This document shows, in pieces, positions 1 through 9,398 of a stretch of 64,000 bases of DNA. A model generated the notes under the pieces. That model was not told where the DNA came from, did not search any database, and saw only the letters and a program-made list of their open reading frames with translations. The stretch covers positions 18,108 to 82,107 of the forward strand of contig NZ_FNHH01000018.1 in NCBI RefSeq assembly GCF_900103545.1, in the 5' to 3' direction. The position numbers and the translations under genes are program-made. The stretch comes from Daejeonella rubra (GTDB taxonomy: Bacteria; Bacteroidota; Bacteroidia; Sphingobacteriales; Sphingobacteriaceae). Positions within the stretch are counted from its first letter, which is position 1. Each line of letters opens with the position of its first letter.

Positions 1-854
1 AGGACCTTACTCTGGCTACTGAAAATGCGGGACGTATCACGCGTATTCTGGTTGATGAAGGTTCACGTGTCAGTAAGGGACAACTCCTGGCGCGTATAGA
101 TGCGGATCTCTTGAATGTAGATGTGGAAACTGCAAAGGCAAATTTACTGAGTGCTGCAAGGGATCTTGAACGCTACGAAAGTTCATTTAAGACAGGTGGA
201 GTTACACAACAGCAATTGGATAATGCACGACTGAATGTCCAGATCACAAAATCAAGACTTCAGTCAGCAAATTTAAAATCTGCTGATGCTAATATTACTG
301 CTCCGATTTCCGGAATCATTAATAAACGATTTGTTGAACAAGGTTCGTATGTGAGTGTAGGAAATCAGCTTTTTGAGATTGTAGACGTTTCCCGCCTTAA
401 GCTAAAAGTTACAGCCAATGAAAATCAGGTTGTGAATCTTAAAGTGGGCAATCCGGTACAAATTAAATCCAATGTCTTTCCTGGAATTGCATTCAGCGGC
501 AAAATTGTTTTCATCGCCCCTAAAGCAGATAACAGCTTAAATTTTCCGGTAGAAGTAGAGGTAAGCAATACCAAAGATGCCGATCTGAAAGCGGGAATGT
601 ATGGAACTGCACTGTTTGATTTTCCTGAGCAGGCAGCCTCTTTATCTGTCCCAAGAACTGCATTTGTAGGCAGTATCAATAGTAATAAGGTATTTATTCT
701 GGATGGAACTAAATCAAGGGAGCGTACTGTAACTGCCGGCAGGGTTTTCGGAGAGCGTGTTGAGGTTATTGATGGTTTGAAAGAAGGTGATGTAGTGATT
801 ACCAGCGGACAGATCAATTTGGTGGACGGAACAGAAGTGGTTAAAATAAAATAA
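1..854 (+). CDS. RND efflux periplasmic adaptor subunit (5' end outside window)
   Basis: The reading frame is open from base 3, so the first codons lie upstream of the window. The visible ~283 residues hold half of a biotinyl-lipoyl-like domain (GRITRILVDEGSRVSKGQLL), an alpha-hairpin with coiled-coil character, the returning lipoyl half (ITAPISGIINKRFVEQGSYV) and a C-terminal beta-barrel/membrane-proximal domain. This is the order of AcrA/MexA-type membrane fusion proteins, which link an inner-membrane RND pump to an outer-membrane channel. The permease gene starts 64 bases after the stop, consistent with one operon. No TolC-like gene follows, so it may lie upstream. The substrate cannot be told from the sequence. 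Confidence 0.93.
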   Translation, partial: DLTLATENAGRITRILVDEGSRVSKGQLLARIDADLLNVDVETAKANLLSAARDLERYESSFKTGGVTQQQLDNARLNVQITKSRLQSANLKSADANITAPISGIINKRFVEQGSYVSVGNQLFEIVDVSRLKLKVTANENQVVNLKVGNPVQIKSNVFPGIAFSGKIVFIAPKADNSLNFPVEVEVSNTKDADLKAGMYGTALFDFPEQAASLSVPRTAFVGSINSNKVFILDGTKSRERTVTAGRVFGERVEVIDGLKEGDVVITSGQINLVDGTEVVKIK

Positions 855-918
855 TATTTTTGCCTTCTTTAAAATATATAAAATATTGATAACCAATATT
901 TTAACAATAAAAATTAAA

Positions 919-3900
919 ATGAAAATAGCTGAAATCTCAATAAAACGTCCGACCATAGTAGTAGTACTCTTTACAGTACTAACGCTGCTTGGTCTGATCA
1001 GTTACTCATCGCTTAATTACGAAATGTTGCCGAAGTTCGCTCCGGCAGTAGTATCGGTGGCGACTGTTTATCCCGGAGCTTCACCAAGTGAGGTTGAAAA
1101 TACGGTGACCAAGAAGATCGAGGATGCAGTATCCTCCATGGAGAATATTAAAAAGATACAGGCCACTTCCTATGAAAGCTTGTCGCTGGTTACGATTACT
1201 CTGAATAGTGGAACAGATGTAAATGTTTCTCTGAATGATGCTCAGCGTAAGGTCAATTCTATATTATCAAAGCTTCCGGATGATATTGAGGCTCCTTCAC
1301 TGAATAAATTTTCACTGGATGATCTTCCGATCATAACCATGTCTGCAACTGCAGGTATGGATGATGCACAGTTTTATGATCTGGTCAAAAATCGAATAGT
1401 ACCGGGTTTATCCCGTGTTGAAGGGGTAGCCCAGGTGAATATTATTGGCGGACGCGAACGCGAGATCCAGGTCAATATTGATGAAAAGAAATTAGCTGCT
1501 TATGGCCTGCCTTTATTATCGGTACAACAGGCGATTCAATCTTCTAACCTGGATTTCCCAACAGGAAGTATTCGTACCGAGAACCGGGATATCCTTGTTC
1601 GTTTATCAGGAAAGTATGCGAGTGTTGAAGAGTTGGGCATGCTTATCGTTTCCGACAAAAACGGAATACAGGTACGTCTTTCTGATATTGCAGAGGTTCA
1701 GGATACACAAAAGGATGTGGAGAAGATAGCCAGGGTTGATCAAAAGGCAGCCATTGCCCTTCAAATTCTTAAGCAGTCGGATGCGAACGCAGTGTCCGTA
1801 AGTGATGGTATTAAGAAAAGTATCGCCGGATTGGAGACAGAGTATAAAACCATTAGTCTCGATCTGACCATTGCAACAGACAGTTCAGTTTATACCCTGC
1901 AATCGGCTGATGCCGTAATCCATGATCTATTGATTGCAGTTGTTCTGGTAGCCTTTGTGATGCTGTTTTTCCTGCATAGTTTAAGGAATGCCGCCATCGT
2001 CATGGTATCGATCCCTGCCTCTCTGATCGCTACGTTCATCGGAATTTATTTAATGGGATATACCCTGAATCTGATGTCATTGCTCGGTTTATCTCTGGTG
2101 GTTGGTATTCTTGTGGATGATGCCATCGTGGTACTGGAAAATATTTACCGGCATATGGAGATGGGCAAGAATCGTGTGCGTGCTGCATATGAAGCGACCT
2201 CTGAAATTGGATTTACAGTGACTTCCATTACGCTGGTAATCGTAGTTGTATTCTTTCCGATAGCCCTGAGTACCGGATTGGTCTCTGATATTTTACGTCA
2301 GTTCTGTGTGGTAGTAATCATGGCTACATTATTCAGCTTACTGACTTCATTTACCATTGTACCTCTTCTTTCTTCCAGATTTGGAAAACTTGAGAAAATT
2401 CAGGGAAAGAACATCTTTGGAAAGGTTATCATCAGCTTTGAAAAAGGTCTGGATCGATTTACTGCCTGGTTGACAAAAATTCTTGGCTGGTCTTTGGGAC
2501 ATAAAAAAACCGTACTGGGAGGAACACTGCTCTTGCTTGTAGCTACTTTCATGCTGATCGGAAAGGGATATATCGGTACTGAGTTTTTTCCGAAAAGTGA
2601 TCGGGGTGAGTTTATAGTACAGATTGAACTTCCCAAGGATGCTTCCATTGAACAAACTAACCTAATAACATTTAAAGCGGAGCAGATCCTGGGAGCAAAG
2701 CCTGAGGTTACCCGATTGGTAACTACTGTAGGGCAGGCAAGTGATGCCACCGGGGCACAGCAGTCTCCTGCTTATTCTGCAGAGATCAATGTTCAGCTGG
2801 TAGAGCGTAAGCTACGTGTGGATCGCTCGGATGTTTATGCAGCCAAAGTAAAAAAGGAACTTGTTCAGCAACTGGCAGGTGCAAAAATTAAGACCACACC
2901 AGTAAGTATTTTGGGTACTGCCGAGCGTTCGCCGGTTGAGGTAGTGGTGCGTGGTAGTCAGCTTGATAGTGTAATGAAGTTTGCCAATGTGGTGAAGGAA
3001 AAGCTTGCAGCCATAAAAGGAACTACAGAGGTGAAACTTTCAGTAGAAGGGGGTAATCCCGAGATCCGCGTGCAGGTTGATCGCGATAAGATGTCTTCTC
3101 TGGGTCTGAACCTTCAAACTGTTGGAGCATCTATGCAAACTGCCTTCAATGGAAATACCAATGGAAAATTCCGTCAGGGAGAGTATGAATATGATATCAA
3201 TATCCGACTGGATAATTTTAACCGGAAGAGTATGGATGATGTGAGGGAATTGACTTTCATTAATTCCGGCGGACAAAAGATCAAACTGGATCAGTTTGCG
3301 AATGTTGTTGAGAGTTCCGGTCCTTCAAGATTAGAGCGTCAGGATAAAACTACTAAGGTATCAGTTCAATCCCAGGTAGTTGGAAAGCCTTCAGGTACTA
3401 TTGTAGCCGAATTGGATGTTCTGATAAAAGATCTTCCTCGTCCCGCAGGTGTAAATTATATATTCGGCGGTGATATGGAAAACCAGTCGGAAGGCTTTGG
3501 TACTCTTGGAATTGCTTTGTTAATGTCTATCGTCATGGTTTACCTGATCATGGTAGCACTTTATAATAATTATGTGCACCCATTTGTGGTTTTATTCTCA
3601 ATTCCTTTGTCAATTATTGGGGCATTGCTTGCTCTGGCACTGACAAATAATTCATTGAACATCTTTACGATACTTGGATTGATCATGCTTATCGGACTGG
3701 TGGCGAAAAATGCCATCATTCTGGTCGATTTTACCAATCAGCAAATAGAAGAAGAAGGCAAGTCGGTGCGTGAAGCTCTATTTGCAGCAAACCATGCACG
3801 TTTAAGGCCGATCCTGATGACCACCATTGCGATGGTAATCGGTATGCTGCCAATTGCTCTTGCAGGTGGTGCGGGTGCTGAATGGAAAAATGGTTTGGCC

Positions 3901-4092
3901 TGGGTAATTATCGGCGGACTCTTAAGTTCCCTGTTCCTGACCCTGATAATTGTGCCTGTTGTTTACGAGGCTTTTGATAAGATCATTAAAAGATTTACTA
4001 AAAATGCTGTAAAACAGGATATTGATGCGCTTCTTGAAGAGCATTATACAGATCCGGAACATCCGGTAAAGAATCACATTTCGGTATCATAA
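919..4092 (+). CDS. RND family efflux permease (HAE1 / AcrB-like)
   Basis: About 1057 residues, the usual AcrB-like length. The N-terminal MKIAEISIKRPTIVVVLF is the typical first helix. TM4 carries the paired aspartates (LVVGILVDDAIVVLEN) and TM10 the lysine (LIGLVAKNAIILVDF) that form the proton relay in this family. Two large periplasmic loops lie between TM1-2 and TM7-8. The frame is also open to a TTG at 886, but the ATG at 919 matches the family start. It forms the energised part of the pump with the adaptor upstream. A strong terminator follows the stop. Confidence 0.95.
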   Translation: MKIAEISIKRPTIVVVLFTVLTLLGLISYSSLNYEMLPKFAPAVVSVATVYPGASPSEVENTVTKKIEDAVSSMENIKKIQATSYESLSLVTITLNSGTDVNVSLNDAQRKVNSILSKLPDDIEAPSLNKFSLDDLPIITMSATAGMDDAQFYDLVKNRIVPGLSRVEGVAQVNIIGGREREIQVNIDEKKLAAYGLPLLSVQQAIQSSNLDFPTGSIRTENRDILVRLSGKYASVEELGMLIVSDKNGIQVRLSDIAEVQDTQKDVEKIARVDQKAAIALQILKQSDANAVSVSDGIKKSIAGLETEYKTISLDLTIATDSSVYTLQSADAVIHDLLIAVVLVAFVMLFFLHSLRNAAIVMVSIPASLIATFIGIYLMGYTLNLMSLLGLSLVVGILVDDAIVVLENIYRHMEMGKNRVRAAYEATSEIGFTVTSITLVIVVVFFPIALSTGLVSDILRQFCVVVIMATLFSLLTSFTIVPLLSSRFGKLEKIQGKNIFGKVIISFEKGLDRFTAWLTKILGWSLGHKKTVLGGTLLLLVATFMLIGKGYIGTEFFPKSDRGEFIVQIELPKDASIEQTNLITFKAEQILGAKPEVTRLVTTVGQASDATGAQQSPAYSAEINVQLVERKLRVDRSDVYAAKVKKELVQQLAGAKIKTTPVSILGTAERSPVEVVVRGSQLDSVMKFANVVKEKLAAIKGTTEVKLSVEGGNPEIRVQVDRDKMSSLGLNLQTVGASMQTAFNGNTNGKFRQGEYEYDINIRLDNFNRKSMDDVRELTFINSGGQKIKLDQFANVVESSGPSRLERQDKTTKVSVQSQVVGKPSGTIVAELDVLIKDLPRPAGVNYIFGGDMENQSEGFGTLGIALLMSIVMVYLIMVALYNNYVHPFVVLFSIPLSIIGALLALALTNNSLNIFTILGLIMLIGLVAKNAIILVDFTNQQIEEEGKSVREALFAANHARLRPILMTTIAMVIGMLPIALAGGAGAEWKNGLAWVIIGGLLSSLFLTLIIVPVVYEAFDKIIKRFTKNAVKQDIDALLEEHYTDPEHPVKNHISVS

Positions 4093-4113
4093 GCGATACA
4101 CCATAAATTTATA

Positions 4114-4148
4114 GCGACCCATGATCATTGATCAGGGTCGTTTTTTTT
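4114..4148 (+). terminator. Rho-independent terminator after the RND operon
   Basis: Stem CGACCC at 4115-4120 pairs with GGGTCG at 4135-4140, extended by TGAT/ATCA inside, followed by eight T residues. It sits 22 bases after the permease stop and separates that operon from the cobalamin leader. Confidence 0.85.
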
Positions 4149-4280
4149 GCGTGCATATTATCTGATTCCGTCCTTAACCTCACATATCACTCAATCTGTT
4201 GAAAACTGATTGCTTGTTTAAAACTAGATCATTCGCCGCGCGGATTTAATATCTACTTTCGTTTTCTAGTTCTTTGTCAT

Positions 4281-4392
4281 ATCTATTCTGGTTCATTCGC
4301 TTTGGCGGATGATTAAAAGGGAACCGTGTGTAAATCACGGGCTGACGTGCAACTGTAATCCAATAATATGGAGAGCCAGACACCTGCCGAAA
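4281..4392 (+). promoter_or_regulatory. Cobalamin (B12) riboswitch, aptamer
   Basis: The core of the class is visible: the GGGAA element at 4319-4323, a CCGTG/CACGG hairpin at 4324-4339 with the conserved TGTAAATC-like loop, GCAACTGTAATC near 4349-4360, and the B12 box GCCAGACACCTGCC at 4375-4388. Known members bind adenosylcobalamin and switch off the downstream gene. Here the downstream genes are nrdB and nrdA, a B12-independent ribonucleotide reductase, so repression when B12 is plentiful makes sense if the genome also has a B12-dependent class II enzyme. The exact 5' boundary (P1) is estimated by eye. Confidence 0.92.
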
Positions 4393-4393
4393 T

Positions 4394-4427
4394 AGTTTTG
4401 TTCAAAACTTTCACGAATAAAGTTTTG
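4394..4427 (+). promoter_or_regulatory. Overlapping alternative hairpins, probable riboswitch expression platform
   Basis: CAAAACTTT at 4403-4411 pairs perfectly with AAAGTTTTG at 4419-4427. The same CAAAACT also pairs with AGTTTTG at 4394-4400. The two stems share 4403-4409 and so exclude each other, which is the arrangement expected of a switch. No U-tract terminator follows, and the nrdB start is 76 bases further on, so control could be translational or by an unusual terminator. The mechanism is inferred. Confidence 0.5.
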
Positions 4428-4503
4428 GCGAAAGCTCTTTCTCCTTTACTTCTGGGTTTGTTGCCTTTTGTCAATTCTTGTTAACACAAAATAACAAAAG
4501 TAT

Positions 4504-5475
4504 ATGCAACAGGAAGAAATTCTACTAAAAGAGAACAAGGATCGTTTTGTGATCCTTCCCATTAATTATCCCGCAATCTGGGAGATGTATAAAAAGCATG
4601 AAGCCAGTTTCTGGACAGCCGAAGAAATCGATTTGTCAGGAGATCTCAAAGACTGGGCTAATCTGAATTCCGGTGAAAAACATTTTATATCCAATGTCCT
4701 GGCTTTTTTTGCAGCCAGTGATGGTATTGTCAATGAGAATCTGGCTGTCAACTTTATGAGAGAAGTCCAGGTTCCTGAAGCAAGATGTTTTTATGGTTTT
4801 CAAATCATGATGGAGAATATTCATTCTGAAACCTACGCTCTGCTGATCGATACATATATAAATAACCCCATCGAAAAAGATCATCTCTTTCATGCGATTG
4901 ATACGATTCCCGCAGTGAAGAAAAAAGCTGAATGGGCGCTTCGCTGGATAGAAAATGGCAGTTTTGCCGAACGTCTTGTTGCTTTTGCAGCAGTTGAAGG
5001 TATTTTTTTTAGTGGCAGTTTCTGCTCTATATTCTGGTTAAAAAAACGTGGCTTGATGCCCGGACTCACTTTTAGCAACGAGCTGATCAGCCGCGATGAG
5101 GGACTTCATTGTGAGTTTGCCTGTATGCTTTACCGAATGCTTTCCAATAAACTTTCAGAAGAACAGGTTCTGGGTATTATTCGTGATGCGGTGGAGATTG
5201 AAAAAGAATTTATCAGCGAGGCCTTACCGGTTGAACTCATTGGTATGAATGCTAAACTGATGAAACAATACATTGAATTTGTAGCCGACCGCTGGGCTGA
5301 TGAACTGGGCTGCCCGAAAATTTATCACGCATCAAATCCTTTTGATTTTATGGAAATGATTTCTCTCCAGGGGAAAACTAATTTCTTTGAGAAGAGGGTT
5401 GGAGATTATCAGAAAGCGGGAGTGCTTTCAGGCAGTAAGGAGTCGAATAATTTCTCACTGGAAGAGGATTTTTAA
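4504..5475 (+). CDS. nrdB: Class I ribonucleotide reductase, beta (radical) subunit
   Basis: A 323-residue R2 protein that holds the diiron-tyrosyl radical used to start ribonucleotide reduction. All ligands are in place: Asp73 (AASDGIVNEN), Glu104 and His107 (MENIHSETY), radical Tyr111, Glu165 (AAVEGIF), and Glu199/His202 (RDEGLHCEF). The sequence is close to the eukaryotic-like class Ia type. The gene follows the cobalamin riboswitch directly and precedes nrdA by about 100 bases. The order beta-then-alpha and the shared leader suggest one transcript, repressed by B12. Confidence 0.97.
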   Translation: MQQEEILLKENKDRFVILPINYPAIWEMYKKHEASFWTAEEIDLSGDLKDWANLNSGEKHFISNVLAFFAASDGIVNENLAVNFMREVQVPEARCFYGFQIMMENIHSETYALLIDTYINNPIEKDHLFHAIDTIPAVKKKAEWALRWIENGSFAERLVAFAAVEGIFFSGSFCSIFWLKKRGLMPGLTFSNELISRDEGLHCEFACMLYRMLSNKLSEEQVLGIIRDAVEIEKEFISEALPVELIGMNAKLMKQYIEFVADRWADELGCPKIYHASNPFDFMEMISLQGKTNFFEKRVGDYQKAGVLSGSKESNNFSLEEDF

Positions 5476-5575
5476 GGAAATAGACTAAGGGTAATTGATA
5501 TTGAATTTAACCGATTTCCTTTACTCTTATGTTCAGCTAAGACAAATATCAATAATAACCAATCACAAAAGAATC

Positions 5576-7972
5576 ATGTTTGTAATCAAAAGAAACGGAA
5601 GAAAAGAGAGCGTCAAGTTCGATAAAATTACTGCCCGCATACAGAAACTATCTTATGGTCTAAGCCCGCTGGTAGATGCAATTGACGTTGCAAAAAAAGT
5701 AATTGAAGGACTTTATGATGGGGTAAGCACCACCGAACTGGATAATTTGGCAGCAGAGACATCGGCTTCCTTAACCACAAAGCATCCCGATTATGCCTTA
5801 CTGGCCAGTCGTATCGCTGTAAGTAATCTGCATAAAAATACCATCAAATCGTTTTCCGAAACCATGCTGAATCTGTATCATTATTCTGATGCACTCAGTG
5901 GCCGTAAAATGCCATTGATAGCCGATGATGTGATCGAAATAATTAAAAAAAATGCTGATCTGCTGGATAGTTCCATTATCTACGACAGGGATTTTGGCTT
6001 TGATTATTTCGGTTTTAAAACCCTTGAAAAATCATATTTACTACGAATTGATGGTAAAGTTACTGAACGCCCGCAGCATATGTACATGCGGGTGGCGATC
6101 GGAATCCATAAGAATGATCTGGAGAGTGTTATTAATACCTATAATCTGATGACTGAGCGTTGGTTCACTCATGCCACTCCGACACTTTTTAATGCCGGAA
6201 CTCCCAAGCCTCAAATGTCATCCTGTTTTCTTCTAGCTATGAAGGATGATAGCATTGATGGTATTTACGATACGCTGAAGCAGACTGCAAGGATTTCTCA
6301 GAGTGCCGGCGGGATAGGTCTGGCAATTCATAATGTCAGGGCTACGGGGACTTATATTGGCGGCACGAATGGTACCAGTAATGGAATTGTTCCGATGCTG
6401 AAGGTGTTTAATGATACAGCCCGTTATGTAGATCAGGGTGGAGGGAAGAGGAAAGGAGCCTTTGCAATTTATCTTGAACCCTGGCATGCCGATGTGTTTG
6501 AATTTCTGGATCTGAGAAAGAATCATGGTAAAGAAGAAATGAGGGCAAGAGACCTTTTCTATGCACTTTGGGTACCTGATCTTTTTATGAAAAGAGTCGA
6601 GGCCAATGGAGAATGGAGCCTCTTTTGTCCGCATGAAGCACCAGGATTACATGAATGTTTTGGGAAAGAGTTTGAAGATCTGTATCATCAGTATGAATCG
6701 GAGGGTAGGGCACGTAAAACGATTAAGGCACAGGAATTATGGTTTGCTATTCTGGAAGCACAGATTGAAACCGGCACTCCTTATCTACTCTATAAAGATG
6801 CAGCAAACAGCAAAAGCAATCAGCAGAATTTGGGTACCATTAAATGCAGTAACCTCTGCACTGAAATTATGGAATATACAAGTCCGGATGAAGTAGCAGT
6901 TTGTAACCTTGCATCTATAGCGCTACCGCGTTTTGTTACTGAGGGGCAGTTTGATTTCGGGAAATTGTATGAGATTACTTATCAGGTAACTAAAAACCTG
7001 AATTGCATCATTGATAATAACTTTTATCCCGTTGAGGAGGCGCGAAATTCCAATCTTCGTCATCGTCCAGTTGGACTGGGAGTGCAGGGCCTTGCAGATG
7101 TTTTCATTCTGATGCGTCTGCCATTTGAAAGTGACCTGGCTGCCGTACTGAACAAAAATATATTCGAGACGATCTATTTTGCGGCGATGACGGCCAGTAA
7201 AGATCTGGCGAAGGAGCAGGGCGCTTATGAAACTTTTAAAGGATCACCATTATCAAAGGGTTTGTTTCAGTTTGATCTCTGGGGTGTTAAGCCTTCAGAA
7301 AGGTATGACTGGGAAAAGTTAAGAGGGGAGGTAAAACAATTTGGGGTGCGGAACTCTCTGCTTGTCGCTCCGATGCCTACTGCATCAACTTCTCAGGTAT
7401 TAGGGAATAATGAATGTTTTGAGCCCTACACATCTAATATTTATACCCGCAGGGTATTAAGCGGGGAGTTTATTATTGTGAACAAGCATTTGCTTAAAGA
7501 TTTGATTAATCTTGGATTATGGAACAACACCATGAAGGATAATATCATCCGGGCCAATGGTTCTGTTCAGCATATTGAAGAAATTCCAAAAGAAGTCAGG
7601 GAATTATACAAAACAGTTTGGGAGATTAAACAGCGCAATCTGATAGATATGGCTGCTGATCGGGGTGCTTTTATCTGCCAGTCGCAATCACTTAATCTTT
7701 TTGTAGATAATCCAAATACCGCAAAATTAACCTCCATGCATTTTTATGCCTGGAAGAAAGGGTTAAAGACCGGGATGTACTACCTTCGGACACAGGCGGC
7801 AACAAAGGCGGTTCAGTTTACGGTAGAAAAGCAGGGAGGGAAAACCATGGAACCAGTAGTTCCGAAGTTCGATCCGGTTCAGAACAATGATCCTGGAAGT
7901 GTTGAACCATCAGTGTCTGAGGAAGGCGCAAGTTGCAGTATGGAAGATGGCTGCGTCAGTTGCGGTTCATAA
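5576..7972 (+). CDS. nrdA: Class I ribonucleotide reductase, alpha (catalytic) subunit
   Basis: The 798-residue R1 subunit. An N-terminal ATP-cone (FVIKRNGRKESVKFDKI) gives allosteric activity control. Catalytic residues are visible: Cys217 (MSSCFLLAM), Asn426-Cys428-Glu430 (NLCTEI, thiyl radical), Cys443 (AVCNLAS), and the paired tyrosines (TGMYYLRT) of the radical path. The C-terminal tail ends in cysteines (GCVSCGS) that accept electrons from thioredoxin or glutaredoxin. The frame is open upstream to a TTG at 5495, but family alignment supports the ATG at 5576. It ends in a strong palindromic terminator. Confidence 0.97.
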   Translation: MFVIKRNGRKESVKFDKITARIQKLSYGLSPLVDAIDVAKKVIEGLYDGVSTTELDNLAAETSASLTTKHPDYALLASRIAVSNLHKNTIKSFSETMLNLYHYSDALSGRKMPLIADDVIEIIKKNADLLDSSIIYDRDFGFDYFGFKTLEKSYLLRIDGKVTERPQHMYMRVAIGIHKNDLESVINTYNLMTERWFTHATPTLFNAGTPKPQMSSCFLLAMKDDSIDGIYDTLKQTARISQSAGGIGLAIHNVRATGTYIGGTNGTSNGIVPMLKVFNDTARYVDQGGGKRKGAFAIYLEPWHADVFEFLDLRKNHGKEEMRARDLFYALWVPDLFMKRVEANGEWSLFCPHEAPGLHECFGKEFEDLYHQYESEGRARKTIKAQELWFAILEAQIETGTPYLLYKDAANSKSNQQNLGTIKCSNLCTEIMEYTSPDEVAVCNLASIALPRFVTEGQFDFGKLYEITYQVTKNLNCIIDNNFYPVEEARNSNLRHRPVGLGVQGLADVFILMRLPFESDLAAVLNKNIFETIYFAAMTASKDLAKEQGAYETFKGSPLSKGLFQFDLWGVKPSERYDWEKLRGEVKQFGVRNSLLVAPMPTASTSQVLGNNECFEPYTSNIYTRRVLSGEFIIVNKHLLKDLINLGLWNNTMKDNIIRANGSVQHIEEIPKEVRELYKTVWEIKQRNLIDMAADRGAFICQSQSLNLFVDNPNTAKLTSMHFYAWKKGLKTGMYYLRTQAATKAVQFTVEKQGGKTMEPVVPKFDPVQNNDPGSVEPSVSEEGASCSMEDGCVSCGS

Positions 7973-7989
7973 GGTACTGGTTTAAATGA

Positions 7990-8033
7990 AAACATTAATT
8001 CCCGAAGGATTTATTCTTCGGGATTTAATGTTT
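7990..8033. terminator. Long palindromic terminator after nrdA
   Basis: AACATTAA plus TCCCGAAG (7990-8007) is complementary to CTTCGGGA plus TTAATGTT (8016-8032), giving a stem of about 17 bp around an 8-base loop, with only a short T run. It starts 18 bases after the nrdA stop. Confidence 0.75.
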
Positions 8034-8058
8034 CCTGGCTATAGAAATTTTGATACAA

Positions 8059-8268
8059 ATGAATAAACATGAGATCATTACCTGTGAGCGTTGCAGAAAA
8101 AGAATGGAATGTAAGGCCAATGCCTACAGCAAGTGTCAATGCAGCACTATACAACTGAATTTGAATGAGGTTCAGTATGTAAGTGAACACTATGAGGGAT
8201 GTTTATGTGCAGCCTGCCTGATTGAATTGAAGGAAGAATATCGTTCCTTTTTTCAAATTAAGAATTAA
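8059..8268 (+). CDS. Small cysteine-rich CWC family protein
   Basis: A 69-residue protein with cysteines in the pattern CERC, ECK, KCQC and CLCAAC, which fits the cysteine-rich CWC family (a small presumed zinc-binding module of unknown function). The ATG at 8059 is preferred to a TTG three codons upstream. It lies on the same strand as nrdA, but the hairpin between them makes shared transcription uncertain. No biochemical role is known for the family. Four CxxC-like pairs suggest one or two bound metal ions. Confidence 0.7.
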   Translation: MNKHEIITCERCRKRMECKANAYSKCQCSTIQLNLNEVQYVSEHYEGCLCAACLIELKEEYRSFFQIKN

Positions 8269-8373
8269 GCCTGTTGATAATCTAATTGGAATTGAAATCC
8301 GGAAATCATTTTGGAAGCAGAAAAATTAAGTGCAGAAATTTCCTTCCAAAAAAATCATTCTCCTAAACTCTTC

Positions 8374-8391
8374 ACCCGATAGCTATCGGGT
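8374..8391. repeat. 18-bp perfect palindrome ACCCGATAGCTATCGGGT
   Basis: A perfect self-complementary 18-mer lies just past the stop of the minus-strand gene, between convergent genes. The core CCCGATAGCTATCGGG is, from memory, a frequent intergenic palindrome in Bacteroidota genomes. It may act as a terminator stem or as a dispersed repeat. Confidence 0.5.
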
Positions 8392-8392
8392 C

Positions 8393-9307
8393 TCAATTAC
8401 TAAAGTGTTTCTTCATTGCATTAGGAAAATCAGCTAAAGCTATTTCCGGTTCCGCAATTTCCGGATGCCATAATTTCTCCCATTCAAAGCTGTAGTACCC
8501 TTTATATCCATCTTTATACAAAATATCTATGGCTTCAAATATTGGCACATCACCCTGCCCAATTAATACGTACTGTAATTTATCACCCTGAATTTTGGCG
8601 TCTTTGAGATGCGTATGGCGAATATATTTCTTTAATTTTTTATACACTTCCTTAGGCGACTCTTTTGTTACGGTCCACATGTTTGCAATATCCCAAACCA
8701 AAGCAATATTAGGATGCGAGGCAGCTTTCATGACTTTCAGGATATCATCTGAGCCTGAAAAATCACCATGTGTTTCCAATAGAACAGTAACATTGCGCTC
8801 TTTGGCATATTCGCCAAGAGTTAAGAGGTTTTCTGCAACAGTACTGATCGTTTGGTTGCGATCACGGTCTTTTGGAAATTTGTTAGGGAATACTCTGACG
8901 AAGGGGCAATTTATCTTTTGCGCCAGATCAATAAAAGATTTGGCTTCTGCAATGCTTTTTTCTTTTTCAGGGCCTTCATGAAAGTGCATATTGGCGGAAG
9001 CTCCAAGGTTTATGAATTTCAAACCCTTCTCCTTCATCAGGCTTAACGTTGTTTTTATCCGCTCAGGACTGCTGAATTCATCACATTTTGGAAGATCCAT
9101 CTGGCGTTTTATGCCGCGGATTTCCAGACCGGAATAACCATTGGCAGCTGCGAAATCTACAATTTGCTGAAAAGACCAGTCGGGACAGCCCAATGTTGAA
9201 AAAGCTAAAAGAGGCTTTTCTTTCCCAAAAGCAAAGTTTGAGCTTGTCATTGCTGCAGTTAGTAAAATAGCTGTGTTTTGAAGGAATTCTTTTCTGGTAT
9301 AGGTCAT
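8393..9307 (-). CDS. Secreted sugar phosphate isomerase/epimerase-like TIM-barrel protein
   Basis: About 304 residues. An N-terminal signal (MTYTRKEFLQNTAILLTAAM...) precedes an AP-endonuclease-2/xylose-isomerase-like TIM barrel: FSTLGCPDW at strand 1, GLEIRGIK, LLETHGDFSG (metal-ligand Glu and His), ALVWDIANM, HTHLKDAK and FSFEWE near the end. The repeated E/D/H positions match divalent-metal sugar isomerases and epimerases. The ATG at 9307 is chosen because it begins the signal sequence; the frame continues 13 codons upstream. The substrate is unknown. Confidence 0.82.
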   Translation of the reverse strand: MTYTRKEFLQNTAILLTAAMTSSNFAFGKEKPLLAFSTLGCPDWSFQQIVDFAAANGYSGLEIRGIKRQMDLPKCDEFSSPERIKTTLSLMKEKGLKFINLGASANMHFHEGPEKEKSIAEAKSFIDLAQKINCPFVRVFPNKFPKDRDRNQTISTVAENLLTLGEYAKERNVTVLLETHGDFSGSDDILKVMKAASHPNIALVWDIANMWTVTKESPKEVYKKLKKYIRHTHLKDAKIQGDKLQYVLIGQGDVPIFEAIDILYKDGYKGYYSFEWEKLWHPEIAEPEIALADFPNAMKKHFSN

Positions 9308-9398
9308 GAGCTTTTCGAACTTTATAATTGCAATAAATTTGATCAATGCAATTTATGATTTAAACAGAAGAAATAAATTTTGACAGGCATGAATTTTC

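Noticed and set aside
4400..4503. Classical intrinsic terminator in the riboswitch
   Set aside because: The 4403-4427 stem is A/T-rich and not followed by a T tract, so only alternative hairpins are reported.
8309..8351. TTTTGGAAG/CTTCCAAAA inverted repeat as terminator
   Set aside because: The loop is 25 bases and there is no T run in the needed place; too weak to call.
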